Counted from the first letter of the stretch, positions 44,037-52,750 are shown. The stretch is 64,000 nucleotides of DNA from Burkholderiaceae bacterium (GCA_023150375.1 JAKLLA010000012.1:62001-126000), one strand, 5' to 3'. Notes: generated by a model not told the origin, from the letters alone. Numbers and translations are program-made.

Positions 44037-44669
44037 CTACGCAGGACCGGGCGGCTTGCCAGCGGCGCCGCAGCGCTGCACCGCCAGGCGGATCAGCTCG
44101 GCCTGGCCGGCCACCTTGAGCTTGCGGCGGATGTTCTGGCGGTGCGTCTCCACGGTGCGCACGCTCAGGTCGTACTGCGCGGCGATCTGCTTGCTCGACA
44201 GGCCGCGCGCCAGCGCGGCGAGGATCTCGCTCTCGCGTTCGGACAGCAGCGGCCGGGCTTCGTCGCCGCGCGGCGTCGGGCGCGCCAGCCGCGCGGCGAT
44301 GTAGCTGCCGCCGGCGGCCACCGCGTCGATGGCGGCCAGGATCTCGCTGGACGGGCCGTCCTTGAGGACGTAGCCGCGCGCGCCGGCCTGCAGCGCCTGG
44401 TGCACGTACTCGGGGTTGTCGTACATGCTCAGCATCAGCACCGCCAGGGTCGGATGCGCGCGCAGCAGCTCGGCCGCCAGCGCGATGCCGTGGCCGTCGC
44501 GCAGGCCGATGTCCATCAGCACCAGCTCGGGCTGCAGCCGCGCGACGGCCTCGCGGGCCTGGGGGGCGTCGGCGGCCTCGCCGATCACCTCGGTGCCGGG
44601 ATGGGCGGCCAGCAGGGTGCGCAGGCCCTCGCGCACCAGTGCGTGGTCGTCGACGAGCAGGATGCGCAT
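44037..44669 (-). CDS. NarL/FixJ-family response regulator
   Basis: The 210-residue protein has a receiver domain with the acidic pair at residues 7-8 (LLVDDH), the phosphorylation site LVLMDIGLRDG and Lys in GYVLKDG, and a LuxR-type helix-turn-helix (LSERESEILAALARGLSSKQIAAQYDLS, then TVETH). The start at 44669 begins directly with the first receiver strand. It is encoded 58 bases after its cognate sensor kinase and immediately upstream of the TRAP transporter genes, which are its likely target. Confidence 0.92.
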   Translation of the reverse strand: MRILLVDDHALVREGLRTLLAAHPGTEVIGEAADAPQAREAVARLQPELVLMDIGLRDGHGIALAAELLRAHPTLAVLMLSMYDNPEYVHQALQAGARGYVLKDGPSSEILAAIDAVAAGGSYIAARLARPTPRGDEARPLLSERESEILAALARGLSSKQIAAQYDLSVRTVETHRQNIRRKLKVAGQAELIRLAVQRCGAAGKPPGPA

Positions 44670-44727
44670 GGCGATCTCCGGAAAAGGTGGGGTTGGGGCG
44701 CGCTGGGCGGGGGCGGCCGTCGTGGGC

Positions 44728-46203
44728 TCAGGCACGCGCCGGCGTGGCGAAGCGGGCAATGGCCTGGGCCGGCACGTCGGCCACCACGCGGGTGGCGCCG
44801 GGGCGGGACTGCAGGCGCAGCCGGCCGCCCACGGAGGCCAGCCGCTCGCTCATGTTGCGCAGGCCGATGCCGCGGCCCGGGTCGTCGCGCAGCGCCTCCA
44901 GGTCGAAGCCCCGGCCGTCGTCCTGCACGCTCAGGCGCACCCCGCCGCGCTGGAAGATCAGCCGCAGGTCCACCCGGCTGGCGCCGGCATGCTTGCCGAT
45001 GTTGGCCAGCGCCTCCTGCGTGATGCGAAACAGCACGGTCTTGATCTCCTCGGGCAGGTCCTGCTCGGGGCCGTGGCTGCGCATGAAGAAGGCCAGCTCG
45101 GCGTGCTCGGCGAATTCCTCGCCGGTCTGGCGCAGCGCACTGGGCAGCCCCAGCGTGTCCAGCAGCGCCGGGCGCAGCCGGTGCGACAGGCGGCGCACCT
45201 CGCCCAGGGCCTCCTCGAGGCGGTCGCGTGCGCGCAGCAGCGCCGGCGAGCGCGCCGGGTCGGCGCTGCCGCGCTGCATGCGGTCGAGCTCGCTTTCGAG
45301 CAGCAGCTTGATCGACACCAGGGTCTGGCCGGTGCCGTCGTGCAGCTCGCGCGACAGGTAGGCGCGCTCGTCCTCCTGCGAGCGCACCACCCGCCGCGCC
45401 ATCGCCTGCAGCTGGGCGTCGGCGGCGCGGTACTCGCTCAGGTTGAGCGCCAGCGCACTGCCGCCCACCAGCCCCAGCGCGAGCAGCGAGATGCCGCCGA
45501 TCCACAGCAGCGTGGTCCAGATGTGCTCGTTGCCCTGCCGGTCCAGCTCGTCCAGCGTGGCCTGGATGTCGTCCAGATACAGGCCGGTGCCGACCATCCA
45601 CTGCCAGCGCGGCAGGCCGACCACGTAGCCCAGCTTGGGGGCCACCTGGCGCCGCGAGGGCTTGTTCCAGACGTAGCGGAAGAAGCCCTCGCCCGCGCGG
45701 GCCTTCGCCACCAGCTCCTGCACCACGTAGCGGCCGTCGCGGTCGCGCACCTCCCAGAGGTTGCTGCCCACCAGCTCGGGCTGGGGCGGCAGCACCAGGC
45801 AGTTGCCCTGGAAGTCGTAGGCGAAGAAGTAGCCGTCGGCGCTCACCTCGCCCGGCGCGCCGTAGAGCAGCGAGGCCAGCAGCCGGGCCGCCTCGGCGCG
45901 GATCTGCGGGTCGTCGCGGCCGGTGTCGTACAGCGGCCGCAGCACGCTCATCGCGATCGCCAGGTGGTTGCGCAGCTCGCTTTCCTTGGCGGCCATGTAG
46001 GCCGACTCGACCAGCGCATGCTCTCGCCGGGCCAGGTCGCTGGCCTGCTGGCGCACCGCCAGCGCGATCAGCAGGGCGGCGGCCAGCAGCGGCACCACCG
46101 CCAGCAGCAGGATGCGCCGGCGCAGCCGACGCGGCCCGGCTGGCTCGCGCGGGGCGATCGCCGGGGCGCCGCCGCTGGTCTGCGCAGCCGTGCCCCGGCG
46201 CAT
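44728..46203 (-). CDS. Cache-domain sensor histidine kinase (NarX/HisKA_3 type)
   Basis: The 491-residue kinase has a membrane helix near residues 30-47, a periplasmic single-Cache-type domain (GYFFAYDFQGNCLVLPPQPELVGSN, then WQWMVGTGLYLDDI), a second helix near 230-250, a HisKA_3 box with the phospho-acceptor in LSRELHDGTGQTL and an HATPase domain with RITQEALANIGKHAGAS (N box), DDGRGFD and GRGIGLRNMSERL (G boxes). Cache domains often bind carboxylates. Its position before a TRAP transporter suggests organic-acid sensing. It pairs with the response regulator at 44037-44669. Confidence 0.92.
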   Translation of the reverse strand: MRRGTAAQTSGGAPAIAPREPAGPRRLRRRILLLAVVPLLAAALLIALAVRQQASDLARREHALVESAYMAAKESELRNHLAIAMSVLRPLYDTGRDDPQIRAEAARLLASLLYGAPGEVSADGYFFAYDFQGNCLVLPPQPELVGSNLWEVRDRDGRYVVQELVAKARAGEGFFRYVWNKPSRRQVAPKLGYVVGLPRWQWMVGTGLYLDDIQATLDELDRQGNEHIWTTLLWIGGISLLALGLVGGSALALNLSEYRAADAQLQAMARRVVRSQEDERAYLSRELHDGTGQTLVSIKLLLESELDRMQRGSADPARSPALLRARDRLEEALGEVRRLSHRLRPALLDTLGLPSALRQTGEEFAEHAELAFFMRSHGPEQDLPEEIKTVLFRITQEALANIGKHAGASRVDLRLIFQRGGVRLSVQDDGRGFDLEALRDDPGRGIGLRNMSERLASVGGRLRLQSRPGATRVVADVPAQAIARFATPARA

Positions 46204-46241
46204 CGCGAGCCGTCTGCTGCCTGCGCCCGGATGCCCGACGC

Positions 46242-46592
46242 TCAGCCGAGCGCGCGGGCCGCGCGGTACAGCTTGGTCGAGCGCGCGCCGCTGCGGCAGA
46301 AGGCCAGGATCGGGCGCGGCAGCGTGGCCAGCAGCCGTGCGAAGGCGGCGATTTCCTCGGGGCTCTGGTAGCCGCCGGAGACCGGCAGGTGCACGTATTC
46401 CAGGCCGGCGGCCCGGGCGGCCGCCTCGATCGCCGCGGAGGTGGGCTGTTCCGGGCCCTCTTCGTAGTCGGGGCGGTTGTTCACCACGCTGCGAAAGCCC
46501 GCCTGCGCCGCGGCGGCCATCGCGGCCGGCACGAGCTGGGGGGCGACGCAGAGGTCGGGGTCGAGCGGTTGCAGGGGCAGCAGGTCGTCCAT
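46242..46592 (-). CDS. DUF442/TIGR01244-type phosphatase-like protein
   Basis: The 116-residue protein matches the small phosphatase-fold family also found fused in Blh/BigR-type proteins: VNNRPDYEEGPEQPT, EYVHLPVSGG and the P-loop FCRSGARS with a Cys nucleophile. The family is linked to sulfur transfer/persulfide metabolism or phosphatase activity, and the actual substrate is unknown. It is encoded downstream of yqeY on the same strand (34-base gap) and may be co-transcribed. Confidence 0.82.
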   Translation of the reverse strand: MDDLLPLQPLDPDLCVAPQLVPAAMAAAAQAGFRSVVNNRPDYEEGPEQPTSAAIEAAARAAGLEYVHLPVSGGYQSPEEIAAFARLLATLPRPILAFCRSGARSTKLYRAARALG

Positions 46593-46626
46593 GGCGGTGT
46601 GGTCTCGGTTCGGTCGATGCGGGCGC

Positions 46627-47073
46627 TCAGCCCTGCAGGGCGCGCTTGACGGCGGCGGACACCCCGGCCATGTCGGCCTGGCCGGCGAAGCGCTGCTTGG
46701 CTGCGCCCATCACGCGGCCCATGTCCGCCGGTCCCTTCGCGCCGAGTTCTGCCACCAGCGCAGCCACCGCCGCGTCGATCGCCTCGGCGCTCAGACGGGC
46801 CGGCAGATAGGCCTCCAGCACGGTCAGCTCGGCCGACTCCTTGGCGACCAGGTCGTCGCGTCCGGCCTGGGCGAACTGGGCAATCGAGTCCTTGCGCTGC
46901 TTGATCAGCCGGTCGACCACCGCCACGACGGCGGCGTCGTCCAGCGTCACGCGCTCGTCGACTTCCTTCTGTTTCAGGGCCGCCAGCAGCAGGCGGATCG
47001 TGCCCAGCCGCTCGGCTTCCTTGGCGCGCATGGCCGCCTTCATGTCTTCGGTGATGCGGTCCTTCAGGCTCAC
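46627..47073 (-). CDS. yqeY: GatB/YqeY domain protein
   Basis: The 148-residue protein is YqeY-like, similar to the tRNA-binding tail domain of GatB: LKDRITEDMKAAMRAKEAERLGTIRLLLAA at the start and GPADMGRVMGAAKQRFAGQADM near the end. The GTG start at 47073 has GGAGAG at a good distance, and upstream in-frame codons are low-complexity. It follows rpsU, as in many bacteria. A role in tRNA-linked metabolism is assumed but not proven for stand-alone YqeY. Confidence 0.88.
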   Translation of the reverse strand: MSLKDRITEDMKAAMRAKEAERLGTIRLLLAALKQKEVDERVTLDDAAVVAVVDRLIKQRKDSIAQFAQAGRDDLVAKESAELTVLEAYLPARLSAEAIDAAVAALVAELGAKGPADMGRVMGAAKQRFAGQADMAGVSAAVKRALQG

Positions 47074-47197
47074 GGGCTCGCTCTCCAGGGTTCGCAGGGA
47101 CGATGGGAAGGGCCGGCAGTCGGCAGGGCGACCGGATCCGGCGGCAGGGCTGCCCGTGGCGACGCAGCAAGGCGCATGCACCCCGGACGTCCGCACA

Positions 47198-47241
47198 GGC
47201 AGAAATGACAAGAGCCCGCAGCGGCGTCCCGCGCGGGCTCT
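47198..47241 (-). terminator. Putative rpsU terminator
   Basis: On the minus strand, AGAGCCCGC (47241-47233) pairs with GCGGGCTCT (47219-47211) over 9 bp, followed by a moderately T-rich tail. It lies about 95 bases downstream of rpsU, before yqeY. Confidence 0.6.
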
Positions 47242-47333
47242 GTACGAGTCGGTCCGACGCAGGGCATCGGAGGCTGCAGCTGCGGGAACCGGCCCGCTGC
47301 GGGCCGCGTCCTCGCGGGCTGCCCCGCTCGGGT

Positions 47334-47546
47334 TCAGTACAGCTTCTTGGGCAGCTGCATCGAACGCACGCGCTTGTAGTGGCGCTTGACGGCAGCAGCC
47401 TTCTTGCGCTTGCGCTCGGCGGTGGGCTTCTCGTAGAACTCGCGGGCGCGCAGCTCGGTCAGCAGGCCCAGCTTCTCGATGGTCCGCTTGAAGCGGCGCA
47501 TCGCGACGTCGAACGGTTCGTTTTCCTTGACTCGGATGGTCGTCAT
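47334..47546 (-). CDS. rpsU: 30S ribosomal protein S21
   Basis: The 70-residue basic protein is S21: [21 protein letters not shown] at the start and a Lys/Arg-rich [20 protein letters not shown] tail. S21 takes part in mRNA start-site recognition on the small ribosomal subunit. The length matches the family, so ATG 47546 is certain; an upstream in-frame extension is not part of S21. Confidence 0.97.
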   Translation of the reverse strand: MTTIRVKENEPFDVAMRRFKRTIEKLGLLTELRAREFYEKPTAERKRKKAAAVKRHYKRVRSMQLPKKLY

Positions 47547-47689
47547 GAACTGAAGGATCCTTCGGTTACAGCCCTCGATGGCCGGCGTGGGATTCCGGTT
47601 ATCCGCGAGTTCCCCAACTCGAACGGGCTCTCTTTGCCAGCAAAGCCGGGGATTATAGTCATTCATCCCGGCCTTGTCACCCGAATCCG

Positions 47690-48535
47690 TCAGACCGGCT
47701 GCCAGCGCAGCCCGCCGCGCGCAAAGATCGCGGCCAGCTCGCCGTTTCGGCCCAGTTCGTCGACGGCCTGGCGCAGGGCCTGGGCGAGGTCGGTGGCGCT
47801 GCGGCGCACCGCCATGCCCACGGCCCAGCCGTCGCGTGGCGCGCGCGGGATCGGCAGCGGTCCGATGGCGAAGCGGGCATCGCCGCCGAGCGTGGCCTCC
47901 AGCTCCGAGCGCATGCCGGCCGCCGCGATCACCTTGCCCTCGCGCAGCAGCTGTGCGGCTGCGACGCCGTTGTCCAGCTTGGTGACGAGGTGATCGCGCA
48001 GGCGGCCGCCCTCGGCACCGATCATCAGCCAGCCGGCCAGGGTGAGACCAGCGGCGGCCACCGGCTGGCCCACCAGCGGATCGAGGCTGTCGAGTTCGGG
48101 CAGCCGGGACAGGTCGCGCGCGATCAGCACGCGCTCGCGCCAGTAGGGCGCGAAGATGCTGACCTGCGGGTTGGCCTCCATCAGCGGGCGGTCGACCGGC
48201 ACGTGCAGCAGCACGTCGGCCGGTCCCCAGCCGAGGTAATGGCCGCGCCAGACCATGTGGCGCAGGTCGTCCTCCATGCTCTCGTCGGCGTGGAAGGGCA
48301 GCAGCGAGGGCTGCACACCCAGCTGGCGGGCCAGCGCGGCGGCCAGCTCGACCTCGATGCCCTGGCCCTTCACATGGAAGGGGGGCAGCTCGTGGTACAC
48401 GCCGATGCTCAGCCGGCCGAGCCGGCGCACGCGTTCGAGGGCGGTTTCCTCGGCCCGGGCCAGGGCGGGCAGGGTGGCCAGGGCGCCCAGGCCGCCGAGC
48501 TGGGCGAGGAGGCGGCGGCGATTCGGTGGTGTCAC
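47690..48535 (-). CDS. Periplasmic solute-binding protein of a quinoprotein system (MoxJ/XoxJ-like)
   Basis: The 281-residue protein has an export signal with an arginine cluster ([22 protein letters not shown]) that may be a Tat signal, followed by a family 3 solute-binding fold: [35 protein letters not shown] and [14 protein letters not shown]. Similar proteins are encoded next to PQQ-dependent alcohol or methanol dehydrogenases, where they are thought to aid dehydrogenase maturation rather than transport. It follows the cytochrome gene by 59 bases, on the same strand, and is probably co-expressed from the sigma-54 promoter at 49114. Confidence 0.78.
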   Translation of the reverse strand: MTPPNRRRLLAQLGGLGALATLPALARAEETALERVRRLGRLSIGVYHELPPFHVKGQGIEVELAAALARQLGVQPSLLPFHADESMEDDLRHMVWRGHYLGWGPADVLLHVPVDRPLMEANPQVSIFAPYWRERVLIARDLSRLPELDSLDPLVGQPVAAAGLTLAGWLMIGAEGGRLRDHLVTKLDNGVAAAQLLREGKVIAAAGMRSELEATLGGDARFAIGPLPIPRAPRDGWAVGMAVRRSATDLAQALRQAVDELGRNGELAAIFARGGLRWQPV

Positions 48536-48594
48536 GCGGTGTTCCAGGCTGGAGCGGTTGCTAGGGGTGGACCCGGAGGGCAGGCGTCGGCCGG

Positions 48595-49068
48595 TCAGAG
48601 CGGCTTCTCGCGGCGGGTTTCCAGGTAGCTCTTGATCGACCAGATGGCTTCCTGGTTCAGCATGCCTTCGAAGGGCGGCATGTAGACCGCGCCGTTGCGC
48701 ACCTTGCCGCGCCGCACGCTGGTCAGATAGTACTCGTCGATCTCCTTCACGCAGGCGTTCTTGCGTCGCTCGTCACGCAGGCTGGCGCAGTCGGCATCGA
48801 GCTTGCGCAGGTCCGGCGCGATGCCGCCCGAGACCGCTTCGAGGCCGTGGCAGCGCGCACAGTTCTGGTTGTACGCGGAGCCGCCGATGCGGATCGCGAT
48901 GTCGTTCTTGCGGTAGGGGTTCTCCGCGCGCCATTCGTCGCCGAGCGACGGCAGTTCGCGCGTGTCGACTGCCTGGGGCGTGACGTCGCCGTGCGCGCCG
49001 GCGTACTGTCCCAGCGTGGCGCAGGCCACGGCCAGCACGGCCGCACGGAGGAAGTCTCCTTTGCTCAT
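48595..49068 (-). CDS. Cytochrome c-550, PedF-like
   Basis: The 157-residue protein has a signal peptide (cleavage near AGAHG) and one haem site NCARCH, with a likely axial Met in VYMPPF. Four extra Cys residues outside the haem site may form disulfides or bind copper. PedF-type cytochromes accept electrons from PQQ alcohol dehydrogenases in the periplasm. The start at 49068 has GGAG at nine bases. A strong sigma-54 promoter match lies about 46-61 bases upstream, and the divergent gene encodes a sigma-54 activator. Confidence 0.88.
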   Translation of the reverse strand: MSKGDFLRAAVLAVACATLGQYAGAHGDVTPQAVDTRELPSLGDEWRAENPYRKNDIAIRIGGSAYNQNCARCHGLEAVSGGIAPDLRKLDADCASLRDERRKNACVKEIDEYYLTSVRRGKVRNGAVYMPPFEGMLNQEAIWSIKSYLETRREKPL

Positions 49069-49101
49069 CTCTTTGCACTCCGGTAGAGGGTGGGTTGGGG
49101 C

Positions 49102-49117
49102 TGGCATCGAAACTGCA
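49102..49117 (+). promoter_or_regulatory. Weaker sigma-54 promoter match toward the activator gene
   Basis: TGGCATCGAAACTGCA has GG and GC at exactly 10-base spacing, as in -24/-12 promoters, and 9 of 12 consensus bases. It points toward the activator gene at 49359 and overlaps the opposite, better promoter by four bases. It may allow autoregulation but could be chance. Confidence 0.35.
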
Positions 49118-49129
49118 ATGAACATGCCA
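49114..49129 (-). promoter_or_regulatory. Sigma-54 promoter of the cytochrome c gene
   Basis: Read on the minus strand, the sequence is TGGCATG-TTCA-TTGCA, matching the consensus TGGCACG-N4-TTGCA at 11 of 12 bases, with GG and GC 10 bases apart. Transcription would start about 35 bases before the cytochrome ATG. Confidence 0.82.
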
Positions 49130-49222
49130 CAACAGCCCGGAGCAGCGATCGCTGCCCCGGTCTGCGGGTCAGTCCGGGGCGGCTGCTGCGCGTTGGCACG
49201 CTGCCGGGACCTCCGGACGGTC

Positions 49223-49264
49223 CATTGGGACATGTCACCAGGCGGTGACTGTTCATTGGAGACA
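49223..49264. promoter_or_regulatory. Putative upstream activating sites for the sigma-54 activator
   Basis: A perfect inverted repeat GTCACC-AGGC-GGTGAC (49234-49249) is flanked by near-identical direct repeats CATTGGGACA (49223-49232) and CATTGGAGACA (49254-49264), 31 bases apart (about three helical turns). It lies roughly 100-140 bases upstream of the cytochrome promoter, the usual distance for enhancer-binding proteins. The words TGTCAC and GAACAGTC (opposite strand here) recur at 52717-52750. Confidence 0.6.
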
Positions 49265-49358
49265 CAATGTGCGGCTGCACGGCGGACCTCGGTCCTGCCG
49301 AGTGCCGGAGACGATCGAAAGGCGGCGCGCGCCCGCGCCCGCCGTGAAGGAGACAGAC

Positions 49359-51632
49359 ATGCCGGGACCCTACTCGTCAGCTGGTGCCGCACTGCGCCCG
49401 CGCTCGGGCGTCGAGGACGCGCGCCGGCCGATCGCCTCGGCGCTGCCGCTGGGCGGCGGGCACGTGGCCAAGATCGAGGAATCGCACGAGCGCTGTCAGG
49501 CGCTGGGCCTGTCGCGCATCGAGCGGCCCGACTTCTCGCCGATCGGCCGCTCCGACCTCGGCGTGGTGCGCGAGCGCAACCAGCGCCTGTACCAGCATGC
49601 CGCGCCGGTGATGGAGATGCTCTACGAGCAGATCGTCAACACGCAGAGCATGGTCGTGCTCACCGACGCCACCGGCACGATCCTGCATTCGATCGGCGAC
49701 GATGACTTCCTGGCCCGCGCCACGAAGGTGGCCCTGCAGCCCGGGGTGAACTGGTCGGAGCAGTCCAAGGGCACCAATGCCGTGGGCACCGCGCTGATCG
49801 AGGAGACGCCCACCCTCGTGCACGCCGACGAGCACTTCCTGCATGCCAACCACTTCCTGACCTGCTCGGCCGCGCCCATCCTCGACCCGCGCGGCAACAT
49901 CCTGGGCGTGCTCGACGTCAGCGGTGACCGGCAGGGCTATCACCAGCACACCATGGGGCTGGTGAAGATGTCGGCCCGCATGATCGAGAACCACTGGCTG
50001 ACCGACGACTACCGCAACGTGATGCGGCTGCACTTCCACAGCCGGGTGGAGTTCATCGGCACGCTGATGGAGGGCATCCTGGCCGTCAGCCAGGACGGCA
50101 AGTTCGTCGGCGCCAACCGCGGGGCGCTCGAACAGCTCGGCCTGTCCGGCGCCGCGCTGCGCATGCACACGCTGCCTTCGCTGCTGGGCACCACGGTGGC
50201 CGCGCTGGTGGAGCGCTTCCGCTCGCCGCTGGCCACGCCGGTGCAGGTGGTGATGCCCAACGGGCGGCAGTTCCACGTGTACGCGCGCTTCAACTGGCCG
50301 GTCTGGCACAGCCTGGGCGAGAGCGCGGCGGCCGAGCCGGAAACGGGACCCCCGGGCGGTGCCGGCAGCCTGCCGCCGGAGGCCCGCCCGGTCCTGCCGG
50401 GGAGGGCCCCCGCCGCGCGCGAGGCCGAGACCCTGCCGGCCGCTGCGCAACGCGGTGGCCTGGCCAGCCTCACCACCGGCGATGCGCAGGTCGGCACGGT
50501 CATCGACAAGATCCGCCGTGTGCTCAACCGCGACATCCCGATCCTGGTGCTGGGCGAGACCGGCACCGGCAAGGAGCTGCTGGCCCGCGCGATCCACCAG
50601 GACTCCGACCGGGCCAAGCAGCCCTTCGTGGCGGTGAACTGCGCCTCGATTCCCGAGACCCTGATCGAGGCCGAACTGTTCGGCTACGAGGAAGGCGCCT
50701 TCACCGGCGCGCGGCGCAAGGGCGCCGTGGGCAAGATCGTGCAGGCCAACGGCGGCACGCTCTTTCTGGACGAGATCGGCGACATGCCCATCGGCCTGCA
50801 GGCCCACCTGCTGCGCGTGCTGCAGGAGCGCCAGGTCACGCCGCTGGGCAGCAGCAAGCCGGTGGCGGTGGACGTGACCCTGGTCTGCGCCACGCACCGC
50901 AACCTGCGCGAGATGATCGAGCACAAGTCCTTCCGCGAGGACCTGTACTACCGGCTCAACGGTCTGGCGGTGCGCCTGCCGCCGCTGCGCGAGCGCAGCG
51001 ACCTGATGGCGCTGGTCGAGCGCATCCTCGAGCGCGAGAGCCCGGGGCGCCGCCTGCGCCTGGATGCCGAGGTGGTGCGGCTGTTCCAGGCCTACCAGTG
51101 GCCGGGCAACGTGCGCCAGCTCTTCAACGTGCTGCGCACCGCCACCGTGATGGCCGCCGGCGAGAGCGTGATCACGCGCGACCATCTTTCCGACGACTTC
51201 CTCGAGGACGCGCGCCGCGCAGCCCTGGCCTGCGCCGAGGCGCCCGCTCCGTCGGCCCGGGCGGCCTCCCCGGTCGGGGGCGAGCCGGCCGTCGCGGCGC
51301 CCGCCTGGCCGCTGCGCAGCCCCTTGCCCGCCGAGGCGGTGCCGCCGGCCGCCGCTGCGGGGCCGCTGCCGCCGGCCTGGCCGGGCGGCGTGGGCCGTGT
51401 CGCGGGGCCGGCCGCAGCGGCGCCCGAGCCCGGGCGCGGGGCGGCCGAGGGCTTCGGCGTCGGTCAGCCGGTGGCGGCTCCGCCCGGCTCGCTGTCGCTG
51501 GAGGACATCGAGATCCAGACCATCCGCCAGGTGCTCGAGGCGGTGGGGGGCAACATCTCGCTGGCGGCCAAGCGCCTGGGCATCAGCCGCAACACCATCT
51601 ACCGCAAGCTGCGCTGGAACGGGCCGCGCTGA
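49359..51632 (+). CDS. Sigma-54-dependent activator, AcoR/BmoR-like
   Basis: The 757-residue protein has an N-terminal GAF-type sensor region (about residues 60-240), and an AAA+ domain with Walker A GETGTGKE (about 400-407), the sigma-54 contact loop EGAFTGA (about 444-450) and Walker B GGTLFLDEIGD. A Fis-type helix-turn-helix sits at the end (NISLAAKRLGISRNTIYRKLR). It belongs to the AcoR group, whose member BmoR responds to alcohols. The ATG at 49359 has AAGGAG at good spacing. A Pro/Ala-rich linker of about 90 residues between AAA+ and HTH is unusually long. It is divergent from the cytochrome gene and likely activates both sigma-54 promoters in this cluster. Confidence 0.92.
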   Translation: MPGPYSSAGAALRPRSGVEDARRPIASALPLGGGHVAKIEESHERCQALGLSRIERPDFSPIGRSDLGVVRERNQRLYQHAAPVMEMLYEQIVNTQSMVVLTDATGTILHSIGDDDFLARATKVALQPGVNWSEQSKGTNAVGTALIEETPTLVHADEHFLHANHFLTCSAAPILDPRGNILGVLDVSGDRQGYHQHTMGLVKMSARMIENHWLTDDYRNVMRLHFHSRVEFIGTLMEGILAVSQDGKFVGANRGALEQLGLSGAALRMHTLPSLLGTTVAALVERFRSPLATPVQVVMPNGRQFHVYARFNWPVWHSLGESAAAEPETGPPGGAGSLPPEARPVLPGRAPAAREAETLPAAAQRGGLASLTTGDAQVGTVIDKIRRVLNRDIPILVLGETGTGKELLARAIHQDSDRAKQPFVAVNCASIPETLIEAELFGYEEGAFTGARRKGAVGKIVQANGGTLFLDEIGDMPIGLQAHLLRVLQERQVTPLGSSKPVAVDVTLVCATHRNLREMIEHKSFREDLYYRLNGLAVRLPPLRERSDLMALVERILERESPGRRLRLDAEVVRLFQAYQWPGNVRQLFNVLRTATVMAAGESVITRDHLSDDFLEDARRAALACAEAPAPSARAASPVGGEPAVAAPAWPLRSPLPAEAVPPAAAAGPLPPAWPGGVGRVAGPAAAAPEPGRGAAEGFGVGQPVAAPPGSLSLEDIEIQTIRQVLEAVGGNISLAAKRLGISRNTIYRKLRWNGPR

Positions 51633-51678
51633 GACGGTCCGGGCCGGCCGTGGGCGTGGAGGGTTCGTGCATGCAGTC

Positions 51679-52737
51679 TCAGCGCCCCGGCGCGTCGAAG
51701 CTGCGTTGCTCGGCCTCGCGCCAGGCGCGCTGCCAGTTCAGGCCGTGGCGCTCGCCCACCGCCAGCGCGGCGGCGGCACCTTGCAGGCGCATGTCGGCCT
51801 CGGCCGCGTTGTCGCCGCGGGCCACGGCTGCGTCTGCCGCGGCGCGCAGCGCCCGCAGGTAGTCCTGCTGCCGGCGTGCGGCCCCGGCGTCCAGCCAGTC
51901 GCCCTGCTCGGGCAGCCAGCGCAGCGCGCCCGGCGCTGCCAGACGCGTCTGCAGCGCATCCGCCTGGGCCAGCGTTGCGTCGAGCGCATCGAGCGTGCTG
52001 TCGCGCAGGTCGGGTGGGCCGTCGCCCCAGAGCAGCCCGTGCGCGGCGCCCAGGCCCGCGCCGGGCAGCCACCACAGCGTGATCGTCTGCGCCGGCGCAC
52101 GCTGCAGGCGCCACCACTGCCAGGGGCCGAGCCGGCCGGCTTCGCCCTGCAGCAGCTGCTGCGGCAGCGGGGCGGGGGCATCCTCCAGGTCGGCGGCGGC
52201 GGTGCCGAGCCGCTGGCGCAGCCGCTCGATGCACTGCGCGCAGCGGCTGCGCATGGCTGCGGCGACGTCCGCATGGGCCCAGTGTCGCGGCGCGTTCAGG
52301 CCGGCCTGGCCGAGCACCAGTTCCGGACGCGCCCAGGGCGAGATCACGTCGGTCACGGCCTGCCCAGTCAGGCGCCGCAGGTGGCAGCCCAGTGCCCGGC
52401 CGAAGGCGGCGCTGGGTCCGCTGCCCAGCAGCCAGAGCCGCTCGCCGTCCTGCACCGCCAGCAGGTTGGAGATGCGGCCCCGGTTGGTCGCATTGGCATC
52501 GCCGGGCGATCCGGGGATCCACCAGATGCCTGCGGCGACCGGCTCGATGCGCAGGGCCGGGCCGGGGCAGGGCCCTGCCGGATCGGTGGGCGGGGCCGCC
52601 CGGACGATGCCGCAGGCCAGCAGGGCGGCCAGGCCGACTGCGCGCCATCGCCGCCTCCGGAGCGATCGCGGGCTCCCGCAGAGGGTCCGCGGCGCCGCGT
52701 CGGGTGCTTCACAGGTTGTCACAGAGTGGAACAGCAT
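51679..52737 (-). CDS. Quinoprotein-relay metallohydrolase-like protein, metal site lost
   Basis: The 352-residue protein has a signal peptide region (LAALLACGIVRA) and aligns in layout with the SoxH-like metallo-beta-lactamase proteins found beside PQQ dehydrogenases: WWIPGSPGDANATNRGRISN, then a core strand, then a long C-terminal helical region. Where the family has the zinc motif HxHxDH, this protein reads SPWARPELVLG, and no other HxH-type motif is present. It is therefore probably a non-catalytic relative. ATG 52737 is chosen for the signal peptide; longer in-frame starts reach into the regulatory region. It converges with the activator gene. Confidence 0.65.
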   Translation of the reverse strand: MLFHSVTTCEAPDAAPRTLCGSPRSLRRRRWRAVGLAALLACGIVRAAPPTDPAGPCPGPALRIEPVAAGIWWIPGSPGDANATNRGRISNLLAVQDGERLWLLGSGPSAAFGRALGCHLRRLTGQAVTDVISPWARPELVLGQAGLNAPRHWAHADVAAAMRSRCAQCIERLRQRLGTAAADLEDAPAPLPQQLLQGEAGRLGPWQWWRLQRAPAQTITLWWLPGAGLGAAHGLLWGDGPPDLRDSTLDALDATLAQADALQTRLAAPGALRWLPEQGDWLDAGAARRQQDYLRALRAAADAAVARGDNAAEADMRLQGAAAALAVGERHGLNWQRAWREAEQRSFDAPGR

Positions 52738-52750
52738 GGCTGGAACAGTC
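52717..52750. promoter_or_regulatory. Putative activator sites upstream of the pqqB-like operon
   Basis: TGTCAC (52717-52722) and GAACAGTC (52743-52750), with a TGGAACAG direct repeat (52727 and 52741), lie about 100-135 bases upstream of the sigma-54 promoter at 52851. The same two words occur at a similar distance from the cytochrome promoter. Confidence 0.45.
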
